A DNA stretch of 40,363 nucleotides from Chthoniobacteraceae bacterium (GCA_947476045.1 CANJNZ010000041.1:1-40363); one strand, 5' to 3'; positions 17,317 to 25,797 are shown, counted from the first letter of the stretch. The notes: generated by a model from the sequence alone, not told the origin. Numbers and translations are program-made.

Positions 17317-18665
17317 AAAAGAAACGAATCGGCTTCATTGCCATGAGCGGAGTCCGCGCACAAAACCCGGAACTCCTCGCCGCTGGCCTCACACTTCCCG
17401 GCTTCATCGAACGCAGCAAGGTCATCGCCTCGCTACCAAGCCTCTCGCTCCTCACGCTCGCGGGGCTCACGCCGGATTGCTTCCACATCGAGTATCACGA
17501 AATTGCGGATCTCCACGCGGCGGGCGATCTCCCTGACGACTTCGATCTGGTCGCACTCACTTCGCTCTCCGCACAAATCTTCGACGCCTACGCGGTCGCC
17601 GACCGCTACCGCGCGTTGGGCATCCCGGTTGTCATGGGCGGCCTCCACGTCACCTCCGTGCCCGACGAAGCCCTTGAACACGCCTCCGCGATTGTCATCG
17701 GCGAAGGCGAACCGCTGTGGCCGTGCGTCCTCGCGGACTTTGAACGCGACGACCTCCAGCGCATCTATCGCAGCGAACCCGCCGGGCTCTATGAATTGAG
17801 TCAGGCCCCCATGCCGCGCTTCGATCTTCTCGATCCCGAAAAATACAACCGCATCACCGTGCAGACCAGCCGCGGCTGTCCGCATAAATGTGAATTTTGC
17901 GCCAGCAGCATCCTCCTCACGCCACGCTACAAATTGAAGCCCGTCGAAAAAGTCATCGCCGAAATCCGTGCGATCAAACGCATCTGGTCGCGCCCATTCA
18001 TCGAGTTTGCGGACGACAACAGCTTCGTCCACCGCGAGCACTACAAGCGTCTGCTCCGCGCTCTCATCCCGGAAAAACTCCGCTGGTTCACCGAGGCCGA
18101 TCTTCGCGTAGCCGAGGACGACGAACTTCTCGGGCTCATGCGCGATGCCGGCTGCCAGCAAGTCCTCATCGGCCTTGAAAGTCCGCGTCGCGCCAGTCTC
18201 GCTGGTGTTGAAACGGCGACAAACTGGAAGGAGCGCCACCACGACCGCTACCTCGCCGCCATTCAGCGCATCCAGTCACGCGGGATCACCGTGAATGGCT
18301 GTTTCATCCTCGGTCTCGATGGCGACACGCCCGAGGTATTCGATGAAGTTCTCCACTTTGTCCGCGATAGCGGCCTCTACGAAGTGCAGACGACCTTCCT
18401 AACCGCATTTCCCGGCACGCCGCTCTACCGGCGCTTGAAAGCCGAAGGGCGCATCCTCCGGGATCGCGCATGGGATCTCTGCACATTATTCGACATCAAT
18501 TTTCAGCCCCGCAACATGAGCGTCGCCGAACTGCAGTCAGGCTTCATGTCACTCGTGAAAGAACTCTACAACGCCCGCGAAACCAGCGCCCGTCGTCAGG
18601 GTTTTCGCACCCGTCTCCGCGCCACGATGCGCGGCGAGCGGAAAAAAGAACTCATCGCTGCGTAG
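17313..18665 (+). CDS. B12-binding-domain radical SAM protein
   Basis: A 450-residue protein. The N-terminal part (about 1-150) looks like a cobalamin-binding domain, with VVMGGLHVTSVPDEAL and IVIGEGEPLWP motifs typical of this class. The radical SAM core begins TSRGCPHKCEFC, the C-x3-C-x2-C cluster motif with Cys189, Cys193 and Cys196. FADDNSF, VLIGLESP and GCFILGLDGDT follow, as in the BchE/HpnJ-like group. Such enzymes methylate or rearrange unactivated carbons, often in lipids, hopanoids or cofactors; the substrate here is unknown. Start by ATGA overlap with the membrane protein gene; the frame extending back to 17052 is discarded. The Lgt-like gene follows after 2 bp. Confidence 0.92.
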   Translation: MKKKRIGFIAMSGVRAQNPELLAAGLTLPGFIERSKVIASLPSLSLLTLAGLTPDCFHIEYHEIADLHAAGDLPDDFDLVALTSLSAQIFDAYAVADRYRALGIPVVMGGLHVTSVPDEALEHASAIVIGEGEPLWPCVLADFERDDLQRIYRSEPAGLYELSQAPMPRFDLLDPEKYNRITVQTSRGCPHKCEFCASSILLTPRYKLKPVEKVIAEIRAIKRIWSRPFIEFADDNSFVHREHYKRLLRALIPEKLRWFTEADLRVAEDDELLGLMRDAGCQQVLIGLESPRRASLAGVETATNWKERHHDRYLAAIQRIQSRGITVNGCFILGLDGDTPEVFDEVLHFVRDSGLYEVQTTFLTAFPGTPLYRRLKAEGRILRDRAWDLCTLFDINFQPRNMSVAELQSGFMSLVKELYNARETSARRQGFRTRLRATMRGERKKELIAA

Positions 18666-18667
18666 CC

Positions 18668-19612
18668 ATGTTCACGCACGACATTGATCCGATCATCGCG
18701 ACGCTCGGTGGGATCCACCTCTGGTGGTATGGCCTAAGTTACTCCCTCGGGTTCCTCAACGCCCACTTCTTCGTCCGTCGCCACCGTGGCCAACTCGGTC
18801 TGTCAACTCAGGCAGTCCTCGACCTTAGCCTGCTGCTGGCCGTTGGCGTTCTGGTAGGCGGACGTCTGGTGCAGATCGTGTGTTACGAATGGCCGTTCTA
18901 CAGTGAGCATCCGGAATTCGCTTCGGCATTCTGGCTTGGTGGAATGGCCACGCACGGATTGATGCTTGGCGGCCTCTTCGGCGTCTGGGCCTTCGCGCGT
19001 CTCCACGGGAAATCGTTCCTCGAAACTGCGGACGTCCTCGCGATTCCCGGGGCCTTCATTCTCGGCGTTGGCCGCCTGGGCAACTTCATTGACGGACAAA
19101 TCGTCGGCAGCGTCACCAGCGCATGGTGGGCGGTCAAATTCCCTGACGCGGACGGCTTCCGGCACCCAGTGGTGCTCTACGACGGATTGAAGAACCTGCT
19201 CATCATTCCGCTGCTTGCGCTCCTGGCGCGCCGTCGTCCACCCGCAGGTGTGCTCACCGGCGCGTTCCTCTTCCTCTATGCGTTCCCGCGCATCCTCGTG
19301 GATATCTTCCGCGAATATTCGACGACCCTTCTCGGCATCCCCACCGGTCAGAGCCTGAACATTGCGATGTCCGTCGCCGGCCTCGCGCTGTGGTGCGCGC
19401 GGCGCAACTCCCCGCAGTCAGCGCGGGCGGCGACGATGGACAAAGAATCAGCACACGGACAGGGATGGCGTCGCGCGGCTTTCACCGCGCTCCTCGTCTT
19501 CTCCCTCACGATGCCGAGTGATTGGACTCAGGACGTGCCCCAACGCTACGGCAAGCGTCACCCCGGCCTCGTGCATTCGTCAATATACCCGGCCATCGGC
19601 GCACGGAATTGA
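18668..19612 (+). CDS. Lgt-like prolipoprotein diacylglyceryl transferase homologue
   Basis: A 314-residue multi-pass membrane protein. Lgt landmarks are IHLWWYGLSY (16-25), GGMATHG (91-97, canonical G-G-M-S-F-H-G), GRLGNFIDGQ (135-144) and HPVVLYDG (166-173). Lgt transfers diacylglycerol from phosphatidylglycerol to the lipobox cysteine of prolipoproteins. Relative to the E. coli signature (recalled, GRLGNFINGE), this one has D and Q at the two last variable positions. R208-x3-D212 replaces the usual R-x3-E. So it may be a divergent paralogue with another lipid substrate rather than the housekeeping enzyme. It has about 60 extra residues at the C-terminus. Third gene of the operon. Confidence 0.85.
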   Translation: MFTHDIDPIIATLGGIHLWWYGLSYSLGFLNAHFFVRRHRGQLGLSTQAVLDLSLLLAVGVLVGGRLVQIVCYEWPFYSEHPEFASAFWLGGMATHGLMLGGLFGVWAFARLHGKSFLETADVLAIPGAFILGVGRLGNFIDGQIVGSVTSAWWAVKFPDADGFRHPVVLYDGLKNLLIIPLLALLARRRPPAGVLTGAFLFLYAFPRILVDIFREYSTTLLGIPTGQSLNIAMSVAGLALWCARRNSPQSARAATMDKESAHGQGWRRAAFTALLVFSLTMPSDWTQDVPQRYGKRHPGLVHSSIYPAIGARN

Positions 19613-19648
19613 ACTGAGGTATTCACCCGACGCGCCGTATGAAAAACA

Positions 19649-19679
19649 AAGCCACCAGTCCTTTCGAGACTGGCGGCTT
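19649..19679 (-). terminator. Terminator hairpin between convergent genes
   Basis: A 12-bp stem (aagccaccagtc / gactggcggctt, one G-U pair) with a 7-nt loop lies between the Lgt-like gene (plus, ends 19612) and the Band 7 gene (minus, ends 19692). The minus-strand side is followed by TGTTTTTC, so it best serves the Band 7 gene. It may also stop the plus-strand transcript. Confidence 0.8.
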
Positions 19680-19691
19680 GTTGGGTGCGCG

Positions 19692-21017
19692 TTAGCGTTT
19701 CGCTTCGCCAAGTCCGCTGAGCGGTGAGGTGAAAAGCATATTCGGGTTGTTGCCGAGCATGGTTTGCGGGAATGATCCGTTCCATCGCTCGACGCGGGCC
19801 TTCTCCACTTCGAGCGCGCGGATTTGCATGAGCAGCGGGCCGCTGTTGGCGACGGCTTTGTTCACGAGTTCGATGGCGTCGGCCTCGGCTTTCGCTTCGG
19901 CGAGGCGTGCGTCAGCCTTGCCCTGCGCTTCGCGACGGAGTTTTTCGGCGGTGGCGTTGGCTTCGAGTTCGATGCGTTCGTTCTCCTTTTGTTGCGACTC
20001 GAATTTCGCGGCGCTGACGACTTTCAACTGCTGCGCGATGAAGGTCTCATCAATCGCTTTTTGGATTGCCGGGTTTTCATACGTCATGCCGCCGAACATG
20101 CCGACAGTGGTGACGGTGATGCCGCGCTGTGTGAAGAACGCCATCACGTCCTTCTTCACCGCATCTGCGATTTCCTGCTTTTTGCTTCGCAGTGAATCGA
20201 GAGGGTATTTCGCTGCGACCTCGGCGGCGGCTTGCTGGATGCGCCCGCGCACTTCGGTGTCCATGACGTTGGCGAGGCTGCCGCTCGGATACCAATAAAG
20301 GAACGAAGCGGCTTCCTTTTCATCAATGAATGCGGTGCAGGTGAAGCCCATGCTGAAGCCCACGCTGTCGGCGCTCTCAACCCAGATGGCTTTGTCGCCG
20401 GTCGCGTGTTTACCCTCGGCAGTCCATTCGCGCGTGACGGGCGAGCGGTTCACTTTCACGAGGCGCACGAGCGGGAGCCAGCGACCGTCGTTGCTGAAAC
20501 GGCCTTCTTGATTCCAGCGGTGCGTGATCTGGATGCGCTTGGCGGCTACTTTCCGCTCCTGCAAGTAGTCCACGCTTTCAAAGCGGGCCTGCTTGGCGCT
20601 GTCGCCTTCGAGCGGGATGAGGAAGCCCGTTTCGCTGGTGTCTATCTCGACGTATTCAGGTTTGTCGTAACTCTTCACGCAGCCGCCCAACGCAAGCGCG
20701 AGCAATACGACAGGCAGTGTGCGCGTGATGCGACGAGCGGCGCGGTTTGCGCTACACGCACGCAGCAACGCGAAAATGTAGGGCTTTACCCACCATGTGA
20801 GAGTGGCGGCGATGATGCCTTGCGCCAGAAAGTTTGGCCACTGGTGCAAGGCGTGCCATGTGAGCAGTTCGCGCCATTGCTCTTCGCCGCCGTTGACTTG
20901 GGCGATGGCGACATTGCTGCCGGTTTGAGGTTGCGCGAGCACGAGCCAGGCTGTGTTGGCGATGGACGCGGTGGTGATAAGGCCCGCTGCGAGCAGGCCA
21001 CGACGTGTATTGTTCAT
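19692..21017 (-). CDS. Band 7/SPFH-domain membrane protein with internal lipobox
   Basis: A 441-residue protein from the ATG at 21017. Residues 1-90 hold two hydrophobic segments (about 8-28 and 63-86). Then comes LPVVLLALALGGC (101-113), which looks exactly like a lipoprotein signal and lipobox placed internally. From about 120 to 340 it matches an SPFH/prohibitin domain (QITHRWNQEGRF, VMDTEVRGRIQQA, GITVTTVGMFGG). A charged Ala/Glu/Lys-rich coiled coil of the flotillin type follows (345-410: NATAEKLRREAQGKADARLA). SPFH proteins scaffold membrane microdomains and regulate membrane proteases. A c-di-AMP riboswitch lies in its 5' leader. A non-ATG start near residue 90 would give an ordinary lipoprotein; I cannot decide between them. 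Confidence 0.85.
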   Translation of the reverse strand: MNNTRRGLLAAGLITTASIANTAWLVLAQPQTGSNVAIAQVNGGEEQWRELLTWHALHQWPNFLAQGIIAATLTWWVKPYIFALLRACSANRAARRITRTLPVVLLALALGGCVKSYDKPEYVEIDTSETGFLIPLEGDSAKQARFESVDYLQERKVAAKRIQITHRWNQEGRFSNDGRWLPLVRLVKVNRSPVTREWTAEGKHATGDKAIWVESADSVGFSMGFTCTAFIDEKEAASFLYWYPSGSLANVMDTEVRGRIQQAAAEVAAKYPLDSLRSKKQEIADAVKKDVMAFFTQRGITVTTVGMFGGMTYENPAIQKAIDETFIAQQLKVVSAAKFESQQKENERIELEANATAEKLRREAQGKADARLAEAKAEADAIELVNKAVANSGPLLMQIRALEVEKARVERWNGSFPQTMLGNNPNMLFTSPLSGLGEAKR

Positions 21018-21148
21018 TTTCTGATTTGTCTGTGTTGCCGCGCCCGCGCGCCGCCGGCGTATTTTTCCGCCGACGCACGTGCGCGATGATGTGCAGGCAT
21101 CAGTTGGCCCGCGCGCCGCGAGTGCGGCCACGGTATCCCCTAGGACAC

Positions 21149-21307
21149 CTTCCCTCTGCCGGCGGAGTTAGCTGACGGGCTCGGTGAAGGAAGTCACCGG
21201 GCGGCCATTTGGCTGGCCACCTGCGCCCCTGGTCTCGGTTTGGACCCGAGACCCTAACTTGGGTCCCCCGCGCCACGCTCTGTAGAAGGAGCGCGACTTA
21301 GGCGACG
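21149..21307 (-). promoter_or_regulatory. c-di-AMP riboswitch (ydaO/yuaA class)
   Basis: Read on the minus strand, this segment carries the conserved blocks of the ydaO/yuaA aptamer in order. These are GTCGCCTAAGTC at the 5' end, GCGGGGGACCCA, several stable hairpins (GGTCTCGG/CCGAGACC; GGTGGCC/GGCCGCC; CGGTGA/TCACCG), then CCCGTCAGCTAACTCC, and GGCAGAGGGAAGG at the 3' end. The GTCAGCTAACTCC and GGCAN-GGAAGG blocks are the hallmark of this class, which binds cyclic di-AMP and usually turns genes off. It sits 131 bp before the Band 7 start codon, in the same direction and after the DadA-like stop, so Band 7 is the target. The expression platform between 21018 and 21148 is GC-rich without an obvious terminator. 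Confidence 0.87.
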
Positions 21308-21428
21308 TGAATCATCGTGTCTGCGCGACGGGGTGCAACGAGAATCGTATCGTCGCGAAAAAATGATGTGCGGTTGGCACGAGGAGGCGGTTTGGTCGCT
21401 GAAAATCGGGTGCAATATTTGCTGGCTG

Positions 21429-22667
21429 CTACCCGTAACGCTCAGGGTCGAGCAGGGAGAGATTGATCGCAGGCTGTTCGCGCATGAAGACATCCGCCAT
21501 CAGTTTGCCGGTGATGGGCGCGAGGCTCAGGCCCATCATCGCGTGGCCTGTGGCGGTTGAGAGATTATCGTAGGTTTTGATGCGGCCGATAAAGGGCATC
21601 CCATCCGGCGAACATGGGCGAAGACCGACCCACGGTTTCACGTCTGCGAAATCCTCCGGCGAAAAATGCGGGTAGTAGCGCGATACAACTTTCACGATTC
21701 CGGCGACCCGCCGCGCGTTGATCGTTTTATCCAGTCCGGCGATTTCCATCGTTCCGCCGAAACGCAGCGCGCCGTCCATCGGCGTCACAGCCACTCGAGC
21801 CTCGGTGAAAATCGCGCACAACTGCGGCAGCTCACGCGGCTTCGCGAGCGTGAGTGAGTAGCCTTTGCCCGCTTGCATCGGCAGTTGGACGCGCAGACCT
21901 CGCAAAATGCCGGGTGACCAAGCACCGCCGCACAGCGCAAATTCGTCCGCCTCCATCTCGCCGCGCGAAGTCTCTACTGCCAACACGCGCCGCCTTTCGG
22001 TGCGCCAGCCCTTCACCTTCATGTCGTCATGAAAAGTGACACCCATTTTTTCCAGTTCCCCGCGCAGCGCCGCCATGAACCGCTCCGGCGAAAGATGGCA
22101 GTCCTTTGGAAAATACACGCTGCCCGCGATGTCCATCGTCACCGCCGGATCGAGTGCCGCAGTCGCTTTCGCATCGAGCACCTCTGCCGGAACACCGAGC
22201 GCATTCGCCGCCACCGCCACGCGCGCTTCTTCGTCGAGCGCATGTTGTGTTTTGCAAAGCATCAGCAGCCCGCGTTTCACGAGGCCGAAGTCGAGCGACG
22301 CCGCGAGTTCCTCAAACAGCGCGCGGCTCGCGAACGACAAATCGCGAATCACCGGCGCACACCGCTCGACGTGCTCCTTTGTCGAGGCGCGCATGAATTT
22401 CCACGCCCACGCCGCGAGTTCCCAATCCAAACGCGGCTTGATGTAAAACGGCGACTCGGGATTCCACATCCACTTGAGCCCCATCGCCACCATCCCCGGC
22501 GCAGCGAGCGGCGTGAAATGCGACGGCACAATCATCCCCGCATTTCCAAACGAACATCCGCCGCCGCCGCGATCCACCACGCTCACGCGCAGCCCGCGCT
22601 TCGCCGCATAATACGCCGTCGAAAGCCCGATGACGCCGCCGCCGATGATGAGGACGCGCTTTTCCAC
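21429..22667 (-). CDS. FAD-dependent D-amino acid dehydrogenase-like oxidoreductase
   Basis: A 412-residue protein of the DadA/DAO family. The N-terminal FAD-binding motif is VLIIGGGVIGLSTAYYAAKRG (GxGxxG at about 9-14), followed by an Asp ending the second strand (VSVVD). Further family blocks are GNAGMIVPSH, the AGKGYSLTL segment and, near the C-terminus, WVGLRPCSPDGMPFIGR and TGHAMMGLSLAPITGKL. It oxidises amine substrates such as D-amino acids or glycine-like compounds; a cytoplasmic or membrane-associated site is likely. The start lies 6 bp from the stop of the phosphatase upstream, so the two are co-transcribed. The exact substrate is open. Confidence 0.9.
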   Translation of the reverse strand: MEKRVLIIGGGVIGLSTAYYAAKRGLRVSVVDRGGGGCSFGNAGMIVPSHFTPLAAPGMVAMGLKWMWNPESPFYIKPRLDWELAAWAWKFMRASTKEHVERCAPVIRDLSFASRALFEELAASLDFGLVKRGLLMLCKTQHALDEEARVAVAANALGVPAEVLDAKATAALDPAVTMDIAGSVYFPKDCHLSPERFMAALRGELEKMGVTFHDDMKVKGWRTERRRVLAVETSRGEMEADEFALCGGAWSPGILRGLRVQLPMQAGKGYSLTLAKPRELPQLCAIFTEARVAVTPMDGALRFGGTMEIAGLDKTINARRVAGIVKVVSRYYPHFSPEDFADVKPWVGLRPCSPDGMPFIGRIKTYDNLSTATGHAMMGLSLAPITGKLMADVFMREQPAINLSLLDPERYG

Positions 22668-22673
22668 GCGCTG

Positions 22674-23378
22674 CTACATCGCCGGTTCGTCCCACGACTT
22701 TGAGAGTCGTGCGGTAGGCACTGCGGGGATGGCGTTGCCGGCCTCGGTGTAGTGCGACGTGTCGTTGAACAGCGTGAGGCGCGCGCGCACCGGGTCTTTG
22801 AAATCCACGATGTTCAGCGCGCAGGGATTTTGGTCGAGGTTGTCCCGGTAACGGCGCGGGTCAAAACCGAGCAGCGAGCTGAGCAGCAGACGGATCGTCG
22901 CTTTATGCGAAACCACGAGAACGTTGCCGCCGGGATGTGCGCGCACGATGTCCATGAGCACTGGGAGCGCGCGCGCCGTCACCGCGAGTCCGCTTTCACC
23001 GCCCTCGGGCGCAAACGTATATGGATCCTTGTCCCACGCCGCCGATTCCTGCGGCCACTTTGATTCCACCTCGCGCCGCGTCATCTGCTCCCAGCGTCCG
23101 TGCGAAATTTCCTTCAGCCCGTCACGCACGACGATGTCGAGCCCGTGCGGTTCGGCGATGATGCGCGCCGTTTCCTGCGTGCGCCCGAGAGTCGATGCAT
23201 ACACCGCCGACAACTTCTCCCTGCCCAACCGGCCAGCGAGCCGCCGTGCCTGCTCGCGACCTTCATCGGAAAGCGGAACATCGGTCGCGCCAGCGAAGCG
23301 ATCTTCAGCGGTGAGTATGGTCGCACCATGGCGGACGAGGAAAATGCGTGTCGAGGATGTGCTCATGGGGTAATGCAT
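22674..23378 (-). CDS. Histidine phosphatase family protein (phosphoglycerate mutase-like)
   Basis: A 234-residue protein with the branch-1 histidine phosphatase motif FLVRHGAT near residue 13, carrying the nucleophilic His. TLGRTQETA follows, as do the acid/base region LKEISHGRWE and the second His in VVSHKATIRLLL. Such proteins are phosphatases of small metabolites (alpha-ribazole phosphate, sugar phosphates) or mutases; which one cannot be decided. The ATG at 23366 (MSTSSTRIF) is an alternative start four codons in. Operon with the DadA-like oxidoreductase, with a gap of 6 bp. Confidence 0.9.
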   Translation of the reverse strand: MHYPMSTSSTRIFLVRHGATILTAEDRFAGATDVPLSDEGREQARRLAGRLGREKLSAVYASTLGRTQETARIIAEPHGLDIVVRDGLKEISHGRWEQMTRREVESKWPQESAAWDKDPYTFAPEGGESGLAVTARALPVLMDIVRAHPGGNVLVVSHKATIRLLLSSLLGFDPRRYRDNLDQNPCALNIVDFKDPVRARLTLFNDTSHYTEAGNAIPAVPTARLSKSWDEPAM

Positions 23379-23696
23379 AGCCGGTCATTGCCGTGGGTGC
23401 CAGTCTGACGTAATTAAGTGCGGTGATAAATCGCAAAGAATTGCGGTTGTTATGGTAACGCAAAGATTTCCCCCCGAGTCTATCTTTAGAGTCGATAGTA
23501 GTAGGAGAAGGTATCGTAAATGCTGATTGCAGGGTTGGAGTATTATCTAGCAATGCAAACAACGATTTCACCTACAACTGATCTGCCGCGCGCATCTGTG
23601 TATGACGCAGGACTCAGTTGCAGGGTGGAGAACATGTCGCTTGTCGCACTCGGCACGCGAAAAATATGTCATTCAAAGCTTTCGAGGAATAGCACC
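23379..23696. other. Leader region of the prepilin cluster, no gene
   Basis: A 318-bp stretch between the divergent phosphatase gene and the first prepilin, more AT-rich than average. It must contain both promoters. An open frame runs through its last 177 bp into the prepilin, but it lacks coding character before the leader peptide. A GAGGA Shine-Dalgarno sequence at 23684-23688 precedes the ATG at 23697 by 8 bases. No convincing sigma-54 site or riboswitch was found. Confidence 0.55.
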
Positions 23697-24203
23697 ATGC
23701 GCTCTTTGGATTCAAAGCGGAGCAGGGCTGGTATGGCGCTTCTCGAGGTCCTGATTGCGGCGGCGTCCATCGCTTTGTTTATGTCGGGGCTTTTTGCGAT
23801 GAATAGTTTCAGCCTCAAGACGGTTCGCGCCGGCAAGGAAACCGTCGCAGCCAGCTTGATTCTGCAAGAAAGGCTGGATCAGTTGCGCCGGGGTTCCTGG
23901 GTGAATGTGACCGACCCGGCCTACGTCCAGGCTGTGATGGGCACTGCGGCGGGCGCAGCAGCTCCTCTATCGGGGCTGGTCGAGCGGATTACCATCAACA
24001 CCTATCCCACGCCCGCGCCAACGCCGATTCATGTCACCCGTTGGGCGAGTGGAATTGCGTCGGTGGACTCTACAAATCCAGCGCTCAGGCAGGAGTCCAT
24101 GGTGCGGGCAGATATCACTGCGACCTGGGTCGCCAGTCGCAACGGGGAGACACGGACCCGAACCATATCGACTGTGATTGCGCAGGGAGGGATCGTTAAA
24201 TGA
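23697..24203 (+). CDS. Type IV prepilin-like protein (PilV/GspI type)
   Basis: A 168-residue protein starting at the ATG at 23697 behind GAGGA. It has a class III (prepilin) leader: RSRAG followed by MALLEVLIAAASIALFMSGLF, with cleavage after Gly12 and Glu17 at mature position 5. The leader phenylalanine is replaced by Met, which is common in minor pilins. The remainder is a small periplasmic domain rich in Thr/Ala. It is the first of three translationally coupled genes (4-bp ATGA overlap with the next). It is likely a minor pilin or pseudopilin of a type IV pilus or type II secretion system. No pilus ATPase, PilC or PilQ is in the window. Confidence 0.85.
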   Translation: MRSLDSKRSRAGMALLEVLIAAASIALFMSGLFAMNSFSLKTVRAGKETVAASLILQERLDQLRRGSWVNVTDPAYVQAVMGTAAGAAAPLSGLVERITINTYPTPAPTPIHVTRWASGIASVDSTNPALRQESMVRADITATWVASRNGETRTRTISTVIAQGGIVK

Positions 24204-24775
24204 AAGCAATTCCCCATACAAGCCGGTGCGCTGGATTTACCTTGCTCGAAATCATGGTGGCGGCAGCGGTTTACTCCATACTCTTTGCCGTGCTGGCAGG
24301 TGGCGTGATCGCTTTGCAACGCGCATTCAATGGGTCTGAAAAATATTCCCGTTCAGTGAGCAATCAGTTGCGGATCCTCGATTATGTAGCCCGGGATGTC
24401 CGTCGCTCGTCTGCGGTTGCGATTACACAAAGTTCCACGCGGCTTACTCTCTCACTGCCGGATCAATATCTGAGCGCGGCGCCCAGTCGTGAATTTCGAA
24501 CTCCCGCTGTCTCAATGACGGCAGTCACCTATGGGGCGACTCCAGGCACCGTCGCTTATTACATCAGCGGCTCAAATTGCATCCGCGAAGAGAACGGCGT
24601 GGCAGTGGTGATCGCCACGGATGTGGAAGATTTTCAGATCACATTTGATAACTCGGACTCTTCCGGAAAGGTCGTCGCCACGACCCTTACATTTTCGCCA
24701 AAATATCAAATGAGAGAGACAGCGGATGCCCGGAGCGGCACCACGCTCACCAGCAGGGCCACACTTCGCAAATGA
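24200..24775 (+). CDS. Type IV prepilin-like protein (PilW/GspJ type)
   Basis: A 191-residue protein with a canonical prepilin leader: RCAG followed by FTLLEIMVAAAVYSILFAVLA, cleavage after Gly12, Glu at +5. The C-terminal part matches the pattern of minor pilins such as PilW/GspJ: an RILDYVARDVRRSS helix after the membrane segment, then a beta-rich domain with YYISGSNCIREENG and a FQITFDNSD stretch. The ATG overlaps the preceding stop (ATGA), and its own stop overlaps the next ATG in the same way. Probably a minor subunit of the same pilus or pseudopilus. Confidence 0.87.
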   Translation: MKAIPHTSRCAGFTLLEIMVAAAVYSILFAVLAGGVIALQRAFNGSEKYSRSVSNQLRILDYVARDVRRSSAVAITQSSTRLTLSLPDQYLSAAPSREFRTPAVSMTAVTYGATPGTVAYYISGSNCIREENGVAVVIATDVEDFQITFDNSDSSGKVVATTLTFSPKYQMRETADARSGTTLTSRATLRK

Positions 24776-25797
24776 TCACTACGCACGTCCGCCCTTTGTC
24801 CGCCCGGAAATTTCACGCCAAGCGCGGTGGCGCACTGCTCCTCGCCCTGGGAATTATTACGATCCTTTCGCTTGTGGCGGCCAATGTCTGCCGAGTCACC
24901 ACCCAGCGACAGCGCGCATGTTTTCAGGAGACCAGTTGGGGAGAGTCGCTCGCGGCTGCGGAGGCGGGTGCTGATATTGCCATCGCAACGCTTCGTTCGG
25001 GCGCATGGACCGGATGGTCGGCCCCGGATGGGAATGGTGTGCGCACTTACCAGACTCCCGTGCTGACCCACGATGGCGAGGGCAACACGAGCTTCTTTGC
25101 CATCGTCAAAGTGGATGCGCCAGCCCCCCTGCAAACCATGGATGGCGCTTTTTACCGCATACGGTCCACTGGCACAGCACTGCTCTCCGGCGGGTCCGGG
25201 ACCATCGGACAGGACAAACTCAACAACAGCCTCTGGAAGCTCAGCCTCAAAACCAACCGCGACACCGGCGCAGCCGTCAGCGGTGCAGGGCTGGTCTCCC
25301 GCACCATCGAAGTGATTGCAAGGCCGAGCGTGCTTTTTCCCCGTGCGATCACACTCACCAATTCCATCAATGCAAATACCGCCGGTGCGAGTATCGATAG
25401 CTTTGATTCTCAAGATGCGACAAAATCCACAAACGGCGAGTTTGACATCGCCAAGCGGCAGTCCAACGCAAAGGTCGGCACTCTCGATGGCACAGGCTCG
25501 AACATGAATGGGCTGCAGATTTATGGAGACCTGATGTATTCCGGCCCTGCGATCTTGGGCACGGGCGGCGTCACAGGGCAGATTATCACGCCATTTTACG
25601 AAACAGTGCCCCCGGTGGAAAAGCCGGTCTGGACGACAGTGAATGGCTCCTACGGAATTGCAACCGGGCCCATCAATCTTGTAAGCGGCCCATTGGGTGC
25701 GCCAACTCGATACAAGATGTCCAGCATCGCATACAACAGTGGGGCCGACGTCATGACGCTCCTGCCGCCAGCGCCCGGGGCCTGCAAGGAGAGATAG
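24772..25797 (+). CDS. PilX/GspK-like protein, 5' part of a frameshifted gene
   Basis: 341 codons from the ATGA overlap to an early TAG at 25795. The N-terminus has a basic stretch and one hydrophobic helix (KRGGALLLALGIITILSLVAA, about 18-38) without the Glu5 of typical pilins, as in PilX/GspK-type proteins. The next region (SWGESLAAAEAGADIAIATLRSG) is the usual helix after the membrane anchor in this group. The frame breaks near the G4 tract at 25777-25780: adding one G would read APGGLQGEIEIWVTG and continue for at least another 140 codons. So the stop is probably a sequencing error or a recent mutation. Confidence 0.8.
   Translation: MITTHVRPLSARKFHAKRGGALLLALGIITILSLVAANVCRVTTQRQRACFQETSWGESLAAAEAGADIAIATLRSGAWTGWSAPDGNGVRTYQTPVLTHDGEGNTSFFAIVKVDAPAPLQTMDGAFYRIRSTGTALLSGGSGTIGQDKLNNSLWKLSLKTNRDTGAAVSGAGLVSRTIEVIARPSVLFPRAITLTNSINANTAGASIDSFDSQDATKSTNGEFDIAKRQSNAKVGTLDGTGSNMNGLQIYGDLMYSGPAILGTGGVTGQIITPFYETVPPVEKPVWTTVNGSYGIATGPINLVSGPLGAPTRYKMSSIAYNSGADVMTLLPPAPGACKER

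Noticed and set aside
21018-21428. Other structured RNAs (6S, RNase P, SRP, cobalamin riboswitch) in the Band 7 leader
   Set aside because: Conserved cores of those RNAs are missing, whereas the ydaO/yuaA blocks are all present on the minus strand.
23400-23560. Possible c-di-GMP (GEMM) riboswitch before the prepilins
   Set aside because: Only an ACGCAAAG word matches; the other conserved boxes and the stem arrangement are absent.
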